From NCBI GenBank assembly GCA_937862815.1, contig CALMED010000002.1, positions 372,001 to 436,000 on the forward strand: a DNA stretch of 64,000 nt, in the 5' to 3' direction. The notes beneath the pieces are model-generated. The model saw only the letters and a list, made by a program, of their open reading frames with translations, was not told the DNA's origin and ran no database searches. Below, in pieces: positions 33,676 to 43,152 of the stretch (positions are counted from its first letter, which is position 1; every line of letters begins with the position of its first letter). The position numbers and the translations under genes are program-made. The stretch comes from an uncultured Chitinophagaceae bacterium. GTDB taxonomy: Bacteria; Bacteroidota; Bacteroidia; Chitinophagales; Chitinophagaceae.

Positions 33676-35427
33676 TTAGTTGATGGTCAGTTCTTCCTGC
33701 GGATAGCGGTAGTTCTTATCCCGCACTTTCCGGAATACGGCAATCACAACGGTGAGCATGCTTACCCGGCCCACAAACATCATGGCACTCAGGATGATTT
33801 TACTGGCATCGCTCAGAGCGCTGGTGATGCCGAGGCTGAGCCCGGTGGTGCTGTAGGCTGATACGCATTCGAAAACAATGTCGCGGAGGGCCTGCCCGGG
33901 ATCCAGCAGTTTCACCAGCACAATGCCGGCGCTGATGATCATGAGTGATAAGGTGATGATGGCAAAAGAGCGGCGTACGGAGATGTCGGCTATTTCCCGC
34001 CGAAACACTTCAATCCTTGTTTTCCCTTTTGCCAGGCTCAGGATGTTGAGAGTGGCAATGGCAAAAGTGGTGGTTTTAATGCCGCCGCCGGTGGATTGAG
34101 GTGCCCCTCCGATCCACATCAGCAGTACCAGCAACAGTACAGCGGGCAGGGAAAGGGCTGCCATGCTGAAATTGTTGAATCCGGCCGACCGCGGCGTGGT
34201 TACACCAAACAGCGCCGTAATGAGTCTGCTGCCGGCGCTCTGCCCGGTAAGGGTGTGGTTCTGTTCCAGCAACAGGAACAACAAGAGGCCAACTCCCGTA
34301 ATGCCGGCAGCAGTGATAAGGTTGATGCGGCTGTTGAGGTTCAGTACCCACGGACGGTACACCACCTGCCGCCGGTGGGTGAACAGGCGTTGCAGCCGGT
34401 AACGCAGGTAACTGAGCAGGTTCACTACAATGGGGAAGCCCAGGCTGCCCAATACAAAGGTGACCAGTATGATTGCCTGCAGCGGGTAGTTGGTGCGGAA
34501 GCCTTCTTCGTATAAACTGTTTCGTAACGTGGTAAAGCCTGCGTTGCAGAAAGCCGAAACGGCATGAAACACGGCGAAGAACAACCGCTCCGGTTCATTG
34601 GTAAAAAGTCCGGCCGGCAAGCTGAAGTAGATGAAAGTGGCTGCCACCAGTTCAATCCCAAAAGTGATCACCAGGATGTACCTGAGCGTGGCAAACACTT
34701 CGCCCAGCTTTCGGCTGTTGGTCATATCACCCAGGGCGAGTTGGTTTTCGTAGGTGGTGCCTCCTTTGAAAAAATAGCTGAAATAACTGGCAAAGGTGAG
34801 GATACCCAGGCCGCCCACCTGAATGAGCAGCAACACGATCGTTTGACCAAATGGTGTAAAATGACTGCCGGTATCAACCACAATCAGGCCCGTAATACAC
34901 ACGGCACTCGTAGCGGTAAAAAGGGCGTCGGTAAAACGGATGCCCGTATAGGTGGCTCCGGGCAGCAACAGCAAAAGGGTTCCGCTGAGGATGATGATTA
35001 AAAAGCTGATGATGAATAACTGGGCGGGACCGAAGAGGGTGCGTTTGAAGTTCAACCGCCGGTCGGAAAACTCACGCACAAAAGTCAGGAATACCCCCAG
35101 GTGCAGCCAGCCCGGGCGGTGCCAGGTGCTGCTGGCCAGGGCATCCCATGCGGGCAACAGGTGCGCCAGCAATACCAGCAGACTCAGGAGCAGTGACAGG
35201 CCGTCAAACAGGGCAACTTTCCTCCGGATCAGCACCGGGTTGAGCAGGTAGCGGCTCAATGTTGCAACAAGGCCGGTAAACAGCACCGCGAGGAAAAACC
35301 CATCCAGCCATTGCTGTTCCTTCTGCGAGTGGGGCAAACCCTGTTCTGCCACCAGGGCGGCCAGGCCGGCGAGGCTGATGAGAAAAGCCAGGCGGTACAA
35401 CCATAAACGTGTTATTCGCATACGCAT
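33676..35427 (-). CDS. TrkH/KtrB family potassium transporter
   Basis: A 583-residue membrane transporter. The four pore loops with the conserved glycine can be seen: SAVCITGLIVVDTG, VSAFCNAGFTT, TTPRSAGFNN and SAYSTTGLSLG. It carries an extra N-terminal region of about 120 residues with four hydrophobic helices before the core, longer than the usual KtrB (about 450). It forms an operon with the KtrA-like gene and imports potassium, probably with sodium or proton coupling. Confidence 0.93.
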   Translation of the reverse strand: MRMRITRLWLYRLAFLISLAGLAALVAEQGLPHSQKEQQWLDGFFLAVLFTGLVATLSRYLLNPVLIRRKVALFDGLSLLLSLLVLLAHLLPAWDALASSTWHRPGWLHLGVFLTFVREFSDRRLNFKRTLFGPAQLFIISFLIIILSGTLLLLLPGATYTGIRFTDALFTATSAVCITGLIVVDTGSHFTPFGQTIVLLLIQVGGLGILTFASYFSYFFKGGTTYENQLALGDMTNSRKLGEVFATLRYILVITFGIELVAATFIYFSLPAGLFTNEPERLFFAVFHAVSAFCNAGFTTLRNSLYEEGFRTNYPLQAIILVTFVLGSLGFPIVVNLLSYLRYRLQRLFTHRRQVVYRPWVLNLNSRINLITAAGITGVGLLLFLLLEQNHTLTGQSAGSRLITALFGVTTPRSAGFNNFSMAALSLPAVLLLVLLMWIGGAPQSTGGGIKTTTFAIATLNILSLAKGKTRIEVFRREIADISVRRSFAIITLSLMIISAGIVLVKLLDPGQALRDIVFECVSAYSTTGLSLGITSALSDASKIILSAMMFVGRVSMLTVVIAVFRKVRDKNYRYPQEELTIN

Positions 35428-35913
35428 GCAGGCTGTTTCCTGCCATTTGAAACTTAAATATAATGAACCCGGCGCAACCGGCTGTGTTTGCAGCCTGCTT
35501 TCTCAATGGGAAAAAGCAATAAGCCCGCTGTCCCGGCGCATGCATCCTCATGCGGCAGCCTGCCGAAAATCATCTTTGCTGCATGTGGTTTTTTTGTACC
35601 TTGTATGCGAAAACGATTGCATCATGAACCGCCACACATCCAGGCGTATTGTAAATGTCAGCAATGCGCTGATTGACTCTTTCTCCGAGTTCCTTCCCTT
35701 TTGCCGGCAATTATTTTACTATTCATCCTACAAGGCATTCACCAACACTTCTCCGACCTGCTGAGCCGTTGCCGGCTGCTTATGAACTGTTCATAACCTG
35801 CAGGTATTTTCTGTGATTTTTTACTGCGTCCTGCTGCCCGTCAGCAATGCGCTTCTTACTAAACTGTGTACGCAACAGGCCTACCTCCCTGCGTACACCA
35901 AACTTTTAATTTT
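35428..35913. other. 486-base region with no convincing gene
   Basis: The gap lies between the divergent KtrB-like gene and a hypothetical gene. It holds a possible 46-codon frame at 35624-35764 (MNRHTSRRIVN) preceded by TACCTTGTATGC, which only resembles a promoter. At 35780-35796 there is an inverted repeat, TTATGAA and TTCATAA around CTG, which could be an operator. I see nothing else. Confidence 0.4.
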
Positions 35914-36459
35914 ATGTCAGTTTTTGCTGTGGTTCTTTTATTGGCCATTCTTTTATACGGTATTATTACTGGTGTGGATGCGTTGCTTCAGCGCCGCCAC
36001 GCCCGGATGCGGCAGCGCCTGCTGGCCCGGATGGAGCGGATGTGCACCATCCATCACGTGGTGACCGACAAACACGAGTTTTTTAACCACACCCTGGTGG
36101 GTCGCAGCACGGCTGGCGGAAAGCTGTTGCTGGCAGGAGAATACACCAGTGGCACACAGGAAAGGGTGTACAATGTTGCCGGCCTTCAATCGCTCACTCT
36201 GTCTACGGAACCGGGTGCTGATGGCAGGATTGAAAGGATTTACCTCAACATCGAAAACCGCAACCACTCCGGCAACGAAAGCCTCCTCCTGTTTGAACGA
36301 TGTGGAGCCGAAAGAGACGATATCAGCCGGGTAAATGCCGGCGCATGGAGCTGGGAGACCACCCTACGTTCTCTGCTCGATGTATTTCCCTCTCCCGTAC
36401 CCATGGTACAGGCGGAAGAAACGGAAGGCCAACGAACTTTTGCTGCTATCCCGGCGTAG
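35914..36459 (+). CDS. Hypothetical protein with N-terminal membrane anchor
   Basis: A 181-residue protein starting MSVFAVVLLLAILLYGIITG, a single membrane helix followed by a basic region (LLQRRHARMRQRLLARMERM). The rest is soluble and mainly beta. The ATG lies directly after TAATTTTA, close to the -7 consensus, so the message may be leaderless. No family recognised. Confidence 0.55.
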   Translation: MSVFAVVLLLAILLYGIITGVDALLQRRHARMRQRLLARMERMCTIHHVVTDKHEFFNHTLVGRSTAGGKLLLAGEYTSGTQERVYNVAGLQSLTLSTEPGADGRIERIYLNIENRNHSGNESLLLFERCGAERDDISRVNAGAWSWETTLRSLLDVFPSPVPMVQAEETEGQRTFAAIPA

Positions 36460-36490
36460 TTCACCCGCATGCGGCACCCTCTGGGGACTT

Positions 36491-36547
36491 TGCGGGTTAC
36501 AGACCCGCAATAAAAATGCGATGGCCAGGGGCCATCGCATTTTTATT
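36491..36547. terminator. Tandem hairpins, bidirectional terminator
   Basis: The first hairpin is TGCGGGT / ACCCGCA (36491-36497 and 36503-36509). The second is a perfect 18-base inverted repeat, 36509-36526 against 36530-36547, with loop AGG. A-rich and T-rich ends on its two sides allow termination in both directions, between two convergent genes. Confidence 0.93.
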
Positions 36548-36578
36548 ATGACTTATGACTTAAAACTTTTAATCTGAC

Positions 36579-39500
36579 TCATTTCTTTGCTTCCTTCAGC
36601 ATTTCCTGCACGGCCCGCTCCAGCTGCGTGTCTTTGCCCTTGATGTAGGCCTCATATGGCAGGTCTACATCCATATCGGGGTTCAGTTGCAGATTTTCGG
36701 TGGGGCGGCCCTCCGCCCCGATGGTGGCAATCATGGGAATGCCAAACACCAGGGTGGGATCAATCTGTGTTTCCCACCACACGGCGGTGCCGGTGCCGGG
36801 TACGGGCTTACCAATAAGCTTACCAATGCCCAGCTGTTTGTACGCATAGGGGAAGATGAAAGCATCGCTGTAGTTGCCTTCGCTCATCAGCACGCAGCTG
36901 GGCTTCACCCATTTGTTCATGGGCTCCTGTCCGCCCGACGTAAAGCCATACGGTGCAAATGTGAGGTATTTTTTGCCGCTGAGGAAGGTCACAAGGTCGT
37001 CGTGCAGCCAGCCGCCGCCGTTGAAGCGGGTGTCTACAATCAACGCTTCTTTTTCGATGTTCTTACCCAGTACATCTTCGTATACGGTGCGGAAGCTGCC
37101 GTCGTTCATGCCTTGTACGTGAACGTACCCCACTTTGCCGCCACTTAACTTGTCCACCATGGTGCGCATAGTGGTGACCCACCGCTCATACAGCAGCCCG
37201 CCTTCCTCACCCGCACTGATGGGCTTCACGGTTTCTTCAAACCGTTGCCCGTTGGCAGGATTGAATACCGACAGCAGCACTTTTTTGCCGGCTTTGCGGT
37301 TGAGCAGGTAGGCCCAGTCGGACGCGCCTGTAATGGCTTCGCCGTCAATTTTTTCAAGGATCATTCCGGCTTTGATGGTGCTGCCGGCCACATCGAGCGG
37401 ACCACCGGCGATCACCTCTGTAATTTTAAGCCCGTCGCTACCGCTGAACAAATCGTAAAATAATCCGAGCGAAGCAGTCTGGTCGCCGTTGGGGTTTTGC
37501 GGACTGTAACGGCCACCTGTGTGCGAAGCGTTCAGCTCGCCCAGGAGTTCACTCAGCAGCTCCTGGAAATCGTAGTTGTTGTTGATGTGCGGTAAAAAGC
37601 GGGCATAGGCCTGCCGGTACATGTTCCAGTCGAGCCCATGCAATTTGGGATCGTAGAATTTCTTTTTCACCTGCAGCCAGGCGTGCTCAAAAATATAGGC
37701 CCGTTCGCCGGCGGTGTTCAGCATCATCTCCCCGCGGATGGTGATGGGGGTTGTTTTTCCGGTTTCGGTTTCATACTTCAGCAGTCCTATACCGCTGCCA
37801 ATGATCAGGGCCTTTCCGTCTTTGGTCATCACAAAGCCCGCGCCGGGCGCCAGCCGGGTGAGCACCTTGCTTTCGCGGGTGCGTGTGTTCAGCTCCCACA
37901 GATCGGTGTTGCGTTCCACGCTGGCAGTGTACCACAGTTTTTCACCGTTCAGCGAAAGGGCATAACTGCCGATGTTCATGGAACTGAGGGTGAGGCGCAG
38001 TTTGCGGTCGTCAATCCGCTCAAAGTTGGGCTTCCAGCTTTTGCGGGCGACCGAATCTTTTGCTTTTTGTGCCGAGTCTTTTTTCACTTTGTCTTCCTGT
38101 TCTTTCAGCAACGCGTAGTCTTCCTTGCTCAGGCGAAAACGATCGTAGGCGTCCTGCTCAAAGAACATGATGAAGAGGTCCTGCTCCCGGGGGCCCTGGT
38201 AGGCGAGGGGGCGTTTGCCGTATTTATCGTTGGACCATACCAGCGCCTTGCCATCGAATACCCAGTTCTGGCCACCATCGCCAAAGCCGCTCTGTGTTAC
38301 ATCGGTACCTTCTTTATCGGTGCCATCGGCTTTATAAATGACCACCTGGCTGTTGCTGAAGCGCCCCTTGTTGCTGCGCACGGCGATCCAGTTGCCATCG
38401 GGGCTCCACCGGAAACTCTGGTCGCCATCCTGGTATGAAAAGTTCACGCCTGCCGGAACGATGGTGCGGGTCTTTTTGGTGGCGATGTTATACACGTTCA
38501 CGATGTTGCGTTCTTCGAGATAGGCGATTTCCTTGCCATCGGGCGAGAGCTGGCTCTGAAACTCGTCTTTTCCGGTGGCGATCACGGCCTCCTCTTTCAG
38601 CAGGGTGGAGGCATAGAAATACGGCTCTTCTTTACGTACGATGCTGGTTTTGTAAATATCCCAGCTGCCGTTACGTTCAGCACTGTAGTACAGGGTGCGT
38701 CCATCGGGGGCAAACTCCACCATGCGCTCCTGGCCGGGCGTATTGGTGATGCGCTTGGTGATGCCGCCTTCCACACTGGTTACAAAAATTTCGCCACGGT
38801 ACACGATGGCCACTTCTTTACCGTTGGGGGATACAGCAATGCCGCCCGCCGCAGCGGTAACGGGTACCACTTGTTCTTCATTGCTGCGGGCATCGGCGGC
38901 AATTCGGATGTTCACCTTTCTGGGCGATCCATCGCCGGTAAGTGTATAGATTTCGCCATTCCACGTAAAGCAGAGTACGTTATTTTTCGAAGCGCTCAGG
39001 TGCCGCACCGGGTGATCTTTGAAACGGGTGAGTTGCTGTTCGGAAATCTTAAGCCGCAGCGGTGCTTTGAAAATATTCTGGGCGCCGTTTTTCTCGCTCA
39101 GGTAATACACATGCTGATCGTCGCTACTGAACACCGGCTCCCGGTCTTCGCCCTCGTACTTACTGAAGCGGCTGTAGGTATTGGCTTTGGTGTCCCAGAG
39201 CCAGATGTCGCGGGAAACCGATGAGGTCTGCCGCTTGCGCCAGGGGTCTTCGTAACCCTTACGGTCCTGGTACACCAGCATACTGCCATCGCTGTTGTAT
39301 CGGGCGTTTTCCACCCCGGCGGCCGACAACAGGACGCTGCGGCCTCCCTGCACCGGTACCTGGTACAACTCCTGGAACAGGCGGGGGCTGGGGAAACGCA
39401 CATTCGAGGCTACGGTGTGACGGCCGCTGCCAAAGATAACCTGCGATCCATCGGGTGAAAAATCGTACGGATAATCGTTGGCCGAATGCGTGGTGAGACG

Positions 39501-39803
39501 GGTGGGGCTGCCGCCGGTAGCCGGTATTGCAAACACATCGAAGTTGCCGTAACGGTCGCTGGCAAAGGCAATGGTTTTGCCATCGCGGCTCCACACGGGC
39601 ATGTAGTCGTGCGCCGGGTGCAGGGTCAGCGGTACGGCCGTGCCGCCTTCGGTTGCCACTTTGTAGAGGTCGCCTTTGTAGCTGAATACGATTTCTTTGC
39701 CATCGGGACTGATGGCGGGATACCGCATCCACAAGGGATTGTCTTGTGCCGTTACCACGGCTGTGAGCAACAGGGCCCACAGGCTGGTGAGGATTTTTTG
39801 CAT
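36579..39803 (-). CDS. Tricorn-like S41 family peptidase
   Basis: A 1074-residue exported peptidase. A signal peptide (ending VVTAQ) is followed by two beta-propeller blocks built from PD40/WD40-like repeats (about 25-370 and 370-670; repeats such as AISPDGKEIVFSY and FSPDGSQVIFGSG). Next are a tricorn core helical region (YIFEHAWLQVKKKFYDPKLHGLDWN), a PDZ domain (about 800-880) and an S41 catalytic domain. The nucleophile is the Ser in SEGNYSDAF (near residue 975), and ELNASHTGG supplies the likely catalytic His. It is intact, unlike the second paralogue at 60.2 kb. It probably degrades peptides in the periplasm or on the surface. It stands alone. Confidence 0.92.
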   Translation of the reverse strand: MQKILTSLWALLLTAVVTAQDNPLWMRYPAISPDGKEIVFSYKGDLYKVATEGGTAVPLTLHPAHDYMPVWSRDGKTIAFASDRYGNFDVFAIPATGGSPTRLTTHSANDYPYDFSPDGSQVIFGSGRHTVASNVRFPSPRLFQELYQVPVQGGRSVLLSAAGVENARYNSDGSMLVYQDRKGYEDPWRKRQTSSVSRDIWLWDTKANTYSRFSKYEGEDREPVFSSDDQHVYYLSEKNGAQNIFKAPLRLKISEQQLTRFKDHPVRHLSASKNNVLCFTWNGEIYTLTGDGSPRKVNIRIAADARSNEEQVVPVTAAAGGIAVSPNGKEVAIVYRGEIFVTSVEGGITKRITNTPGQERMVEFAPDGRTLYYSAERNGSWDIYKTSIVRKEEPYFYASTLLKEEAVIATGKDEFQSQLSPDGKEIAYLEERNIVNVYNIATKKTRTIVPAGVNFSYQDGDQSFRWSPDGNWIAVRSNKGRFSNSQVVIYKADGTDKEGTDVTQSGFGDGGQNWVFDGKALVWSNDKYGKRPLAYQGPREQDLFIMFFEQDAYDRFRLSKEDYALLKEQEDKVKKDSAQKAKDSVARKSWKPNFERIDDRKLRLTLSSMNIGSYALSLNGEKLWYTASVERNTDLWELNTRTRESKVLTRLAPGAGFVMTKDGKALIIGSGIGLLKYETETGKTTPITIRGEMMLNTAGERAYIFEHAWLQVKKKFYDPKLHGLDWNMYRQAYARFLPHINNNYDFQELLSELLGELNASHTGGRYSPQNPNGDQTASLGLFYDLFSGSDGLKITEVIAGGPLDVAGSTIKAGMILEKIDGEAITGASDWAYLLNRKAGKKVLLSVFNPANGQRFEETVKPISAGEEGGLLYERWVTTMRTMVDKLSGGKVGYVHVQGMNDGSFRTVYEDVLGKNIEKEALIVDTRFNGGGWLHDDLVTFLSGKKYLTFAPYGFTSGGQEPMNKWVKPSCVLMSEGNYSDAFIFPYAYKQLGIGKLIGKPVPGTGTAVWWETQIDPTLVFGIPMIATIGAEGRPTENLQLNPDMDVDLPYEAYIKGKDTQLERAVQEMLKEAKK

Positions 39804-39858
39804 AACGGGAATTTGTTTTGAATTTTACCAACCTTAAAGGTAAACGTACATTCCCTTC

Positions 39859-40554
39859 ATGGCATCACCACTTATCACGATTTTACAAGGGCTTGGGCAT
39901 AACGTCCACCCGGTAGTACCTTTTAATCCGGACCACGACCGGCTGCTGGCGCTGGACTTCACCGCTGCCAACAATGCGTTGATGGCGGATATCATAGAAG
40001 ATACCACCCTTTTTTCTGCATATGTGGAGCAGCGTTTGCAACGCACCGGCGCCCGCTACGGCATCGGCGGCTATGACGAACACCGTACTGTATACAGCCG
40101 CAGCCGGGTGTTTGACGCACCCGACGGGGGCGAACCCCGCCGCCTGCACCTGGGCACCGATATCTGGGGTGCGGCCGGTACACCGGTGTTTGCACCACTT
40201 AGCGGAACCATTGAAGCCACTGCCTTTCACAACCGGCTGGGCGATTACGGGGCGATGCTGATCGTTCGTCACGAAGTGGATGGGCTTTCCTTCTACACGT
40301 TGTACGGACACCTGTCGGCCGCCGACCTGCACTGGCAGCCGGGGCAGGAAGCGGAAGCCGGAACCCTGTTGGCGCATTTCGGCCCGCCGGCCGAAAATGG
40401 CCAGTGGCCGCCGCACCTGCATTTTCAGTTACTGCTTGATTTACAGGATCATGTAAACGATTATCCCGGCGTGTGCCGCTACAGCGAGCGGGAGCAATAC
40501 CTGGCCAACTGTCCCGACCCCGACTACCTCTTGCAACTCAACCGCTACCTGTAA
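39859..40554 (+). CDS. M23 family metallopeptidase
   Basis: A 231-residue protein with the LytM/M23 zinc-peptidase fold. Zinc ligands are His and Asp in LHLGTDIWG (about residues 94-102) and the histidines of PPHLHFQL; YTLYGHLS is also typical. Most M23 enzymes cut peptidoglycan cross-bridges. No signal peptide is visible (it starts MASPLITILQGLGHNVHP), so its location and substrate are unclear. It starts 55 bases from the divergent tricorn-like gene. Confidence 0.85.
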   Translation: MASPLITILQGLGHNVHPVVPFNPDHDRLLALDFTAANNALMADIIEDTTLFSAYVEQRLQRTGARYGIGGYDEHRTVYSRSRVFDAPDGGEPRRLHLGTDIWGAAGTPVFAPLSGTIEATAFHNRLGDYGAMLIVRHEVDGLSFYTLYGHLSAADLHWQPGQEAEAGTLLAHFGPPAENGQWPPHLHFQLLLDLQDHVNDYPGVCRYSEREQYLANCPDPDYLLQLNRYL

Positions 40555-40657
40555 AGAAAAAATCAGCTGCCAGGCGCTTGGTTATATCCCGTTTTTTCAG
40601 CAGCTTGCAGCAATGGATGCGTTCCCCCAATAACACGGAACAGCATGCTGTTTTTAA

Positions 40658-41341
40658 ATGCCCTATTTGTTGCAGGAATCTATAAAAACACTATTCCCCG
40701 ACTCATTGGCGGAGGCACTGGCTACTGAAACCGGTGAAGAACCCGCCCGTTGCCTGCAGGCCCTGCAGCTGGGCATGGGTCTTTCCGCCCGCTTCATCCT
40801 CCTTCGCTCCCGCGAAGTGAAACGACTTCCGGGTATATACCGCATGGCCCGCGTTACGGCCGGTTCACACATCGCCCGCCAGGCACACCACCTGCTGAAA
40901 GGACATCCCCATGTGCAGGGCATCAGCAACATGACGGGTATTGTACTGGGCGACCAACAATCTGCTGTTCAGGAATTTCTGGTGAAGCATACCGGACTGC
41001 AGCCCGCTTCTGTGCGGGTGCTGCTGCGTTATACCGTACCGGCGATGCTGGCTGCCAGCGGCGAAAAAATTGCTTCCCGCAAACTCACCGCCGAGGGGTG
41101 GGTCGCTTTTCTGCAGCAGCATGCACCGGAATTTGAGCAACTCCTGCCAACCGAAATCCAGCTGCCTCCCGGCTTGCTCCTGATGCCCGATCCGCAGCGG
41201 GTCCGTCGCACCTCAGACAAAAAAAACTCCCGGAAAAGCGGCATGTTGCCCCTGCTATCCGGAAAGCTGAAATGGGGAATGGTGCTGGTGATCAGCGCCG
41301 GGGCGTTGTTCTACCTGTTGTTGCAATCCGGCATCAGGTAA
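40658..41341 (+). CDS. DUF937-like protein with C-terminal membrane helix
   Basis: A 227-residue protein. The first 170 residues are helical with Ala/Gln-rich repeats (LAEALATETGEEPARCLQALQLGM, TPAMLAASGEKI-type blocks), similar in character to DUF937 domains. LLSGKLKWGMVLVISAGALFYLLLQ at the end is one membrane helix. Assignment to DUF937 is tentative. Its 3' end overlaps the convergent oxidoreductase gene by 8 bases. Confidence 0.55.
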   Translation: MPYLLQESIKTLFPDSLAEALATETGEEPARCLQALQLGMGLSARFILLRSREVKRLPGIYRMARVTAGSHIARQAHHLLKGHPHVQGISNMTGIVLGDQQSAVQEFLVKHTGLQPASVRVLLRYTVPAMLAASGEKIASRKLTAEGWVAFLQQHAPEFEQLLPTEIQLPPGLLLMPDPQRVRRTSDKKNSRKSGMLPLLSGKLKWGMVLVISAGALFYLLLQSGIR

Positions 41342-41996
41342 CGATCCGGAAATTGAAGAGAGGTGTGCCCGAAACCTGCATCACGCCCACCCAGAAGGGG
41401 ATGATGCCTTCGGTAAGCCGGGCTGCTGTGATACTGCCCAGGTCCACCATGTTTTCGGGTTTCCAGTAAAAATTTTCCGCCAGCAGATGTTTCACCGCCA
41501 CTTTTGCCTCCACATCGTTGCCGCACAGGAAGAGGTGATGCTCCCCGCCGTTCACCAGCCGGGCATCCACCATCAGCCGGGCCGTAACGGTGTTCAAGGC
41601 TTTTACGACCCGTGCTTCGGGGAGCAGCTGCTGTATCTCTTCACCCAGCGACCAGCCCTGGCTGTAGGCAGGAAGGAGGGTGGGTGGCATCCCGCGGGAA
41701 AAATCGAGGGGGTTGGTTACATCCACCACCACTTTGCCGGCAAAAGCATCGCAGCCTGCCTGTTGCAGCGCATCGGGGGCGATGGCGCCATTGAGGCAGA
41801 TGAACACGGTTTCTCCAAAGCGGGCCGCATCTTCAAACATACCGTGCGAGGCGTTGTCGCCCTGCTGCCGGCACCAGGCCCCGGCGGCATCGTGGTGACG
41901 ACTGCGGCTGCCGAGCATGACGCGGTGGCCTTTTGCGATGAGGGCGGCGCCGAGGGTCTGTCCCACGACACCGGTTCCCAATATTCCGATATCCAT
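41334..41996 (-). CDS. F420-dependent NADP oxidoreductase-like protein
   Basis: A 220-residue protein of the NADP oxidoreductase (F420-dependent type) fold. It begins MDIGILGTGVVGQTLGAALI with the GxGxxG dinucleotide motif, followed by VMLGSRSR, whose Arg/Ser favour NADP. FICLNGAIAPDAL, VVVDVTNPLDFSRGMPP and VVKALNTVTA are the family blocks. Bacteroidota generally lack F420, so the real substrate is likely something else. Start chosen at the MDIG methionine; the upstream frame lacks the fold. Confidence 0.85.
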   Translation of the reverse strand: MDIGILGTGVVGQTLGAALIAKGHRVMLGSRSRHHDAAGAWCRQQGDNASHGMFEDAARFGETVFICLNGAIAPDALQQAGCDAFAGKVVVDVTNPLDFSRGMPPTLLPAYSQGWSLGEEIQQLLPEARVVKALNTVTARLMVDARLVNGGEHHLFLCGNDVEAKVAVKHLLAENFYWKPENMVDLGSITAARLTEGIIPFWVGVMQVSGTPLFNFRIVT

Positions 41997-42064
41997 AAGC
42001 GGTGAGGGGTTGTTTTCTGCACTCGGGGAAATTCGAGTAGCTTTACAACAAGTTACGGAAACAC

Positions 42065-43096
42065 ATGGCAAATCCCAACCTCAACAGTGCTAAGGAATCA
42101 TTAAGTTCGGCGGATAAGGAGTTTGAGAACAATATCCGTCCATCACAGATGGAGGAGTTTGCCGGCCAGCAACAAATCATCGACAACCTGAAAATCTTCA
42201 TCCGCGCCGCTAAACAACGCGGTGAGGCGCTGGATCATATTCTTTTTCACGGTCCTCCCGGCCTGGGTAAGACCACCCTCAGCCGCATCGTGGCCCATGA
42301 GCTGGGGGTGAGTATCCGCGAAACCTCCGGTCCGGTCATCGAAAAGCCCGGTGACCTGGCCGGGTTGCTCACCAGCCTCGAGCCCAACGACGTACTGTTC
42401 ATTGACGAGATCCATCGTCTCAGCACGGTGGTGGAGGAATACCTCTATGCGGCGATGGAGGATTTCCGGATTGACATCATGATTGACACCGGTCCCAATG
42501 CCCGCAGCATCCAGATTAACCTGAGTCCCTTTACGTTGATAGGCGCCACCACCCGCAGCGGCCTGCTTACAGCTCCCCTGCTGTCGCGCTTTGCCATTAA
42601 GTCGCGGCTCGAGTACTACCCCGCGGCCACCCTTGAGAAAATCGTTCATCGTTCGGCCGGCATTCTTAACGTGCCCATCACAACCGAAGCGGCCCGGGAG
42701 ATCGCCGGCCGCAGCCGGGCCACACCCCGCATTGCCAACGGCCTGCTGCGCCGGGTGCGGGACTTTGCACAGGTGCTCAACGACGGCTCCATTGATGCCG
42801 GCATCACCCGGCATGCCTTGAAGGCGCTCAATGTGGATGAATACGGCCTGGATGATATGGACAACCGGATACTGCTCACCATCATCGAAAAATTCAAAGG
42901 CGGTCCTGTGGGCATCACCACCATTGCCACCGCCGTGGGCGAAGAAGCCGGTACCCTCGAAGAAGTGTACGAACCCTTTCTTATCCAGGAAGGTTTTCTG
43001 CAGCGTACGCCCCGCGGACGGGAAGTAACGGCCAAAGCCTACGAACACCTGGGCAAGCATCCCGGCGGTGGCCCCCAGCCCCTGCTGTTTTCCTGA
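42065..43096 (+). CDS. ruvB: Holliday junction branch-migration helicase RuvB
   Basis: A 343-residue AAA+ ATPase that drives branch migration with RuvA. Walker A is [16 protein letters not shown] (near residues 61-70), Walker B is [11 protein letters not shown], sensor I is LIGATTRSG, and the C-terminal winged helix contains [17 protein letters not shown]. The N-terminal [16 protein letters not shown] is typical. It is separate from ruvC (17.5 kb), as in most Bacteroidota. A near-consensus TAGCTTTA lies 20 bases before the ATG. Confidence 0.97.
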   Translation: MANPNLNSAKESLSSADKEFENNIRPSQMEEFAGQQQIIDNLKIFIRAAKQRGEALDHILFHGPPGLGKTTLSRIVAHELGVSIRETSGPVIEKPGDLAGLLTSLEPNDVLFIDEIHRLSTVVEEYLYAAMEDFRIDIMIDTGPNARSIQINLSPFTLIGATTRSGLLTAPLLSRFAIKSRLEYYPAATLEKIVHRSAGILNVPITTEAAREIAGRSRATPRIANGLLRRVRDFAQVLNDGSIDAGITRHALKALNVDEYGLDDMDNRILLTIIEKFKGGPVGITTIATAVGEEAGTLEEVYEPFLIQEGFLQRTPRGREVTAKAYEHLGKHPGGGPQPLLFS

Positions 43097-43152
43097 GCCG
43101 ACGCATCGTTTTTCGGCGGCTTGTCCTATATTGAAGCCTTAACCACGGCTTC

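Noticed and set aside
42143..43060. 305-codon minus-strand open frame
   Set aside because: It is antisense to ruvB and has no domain of its own.
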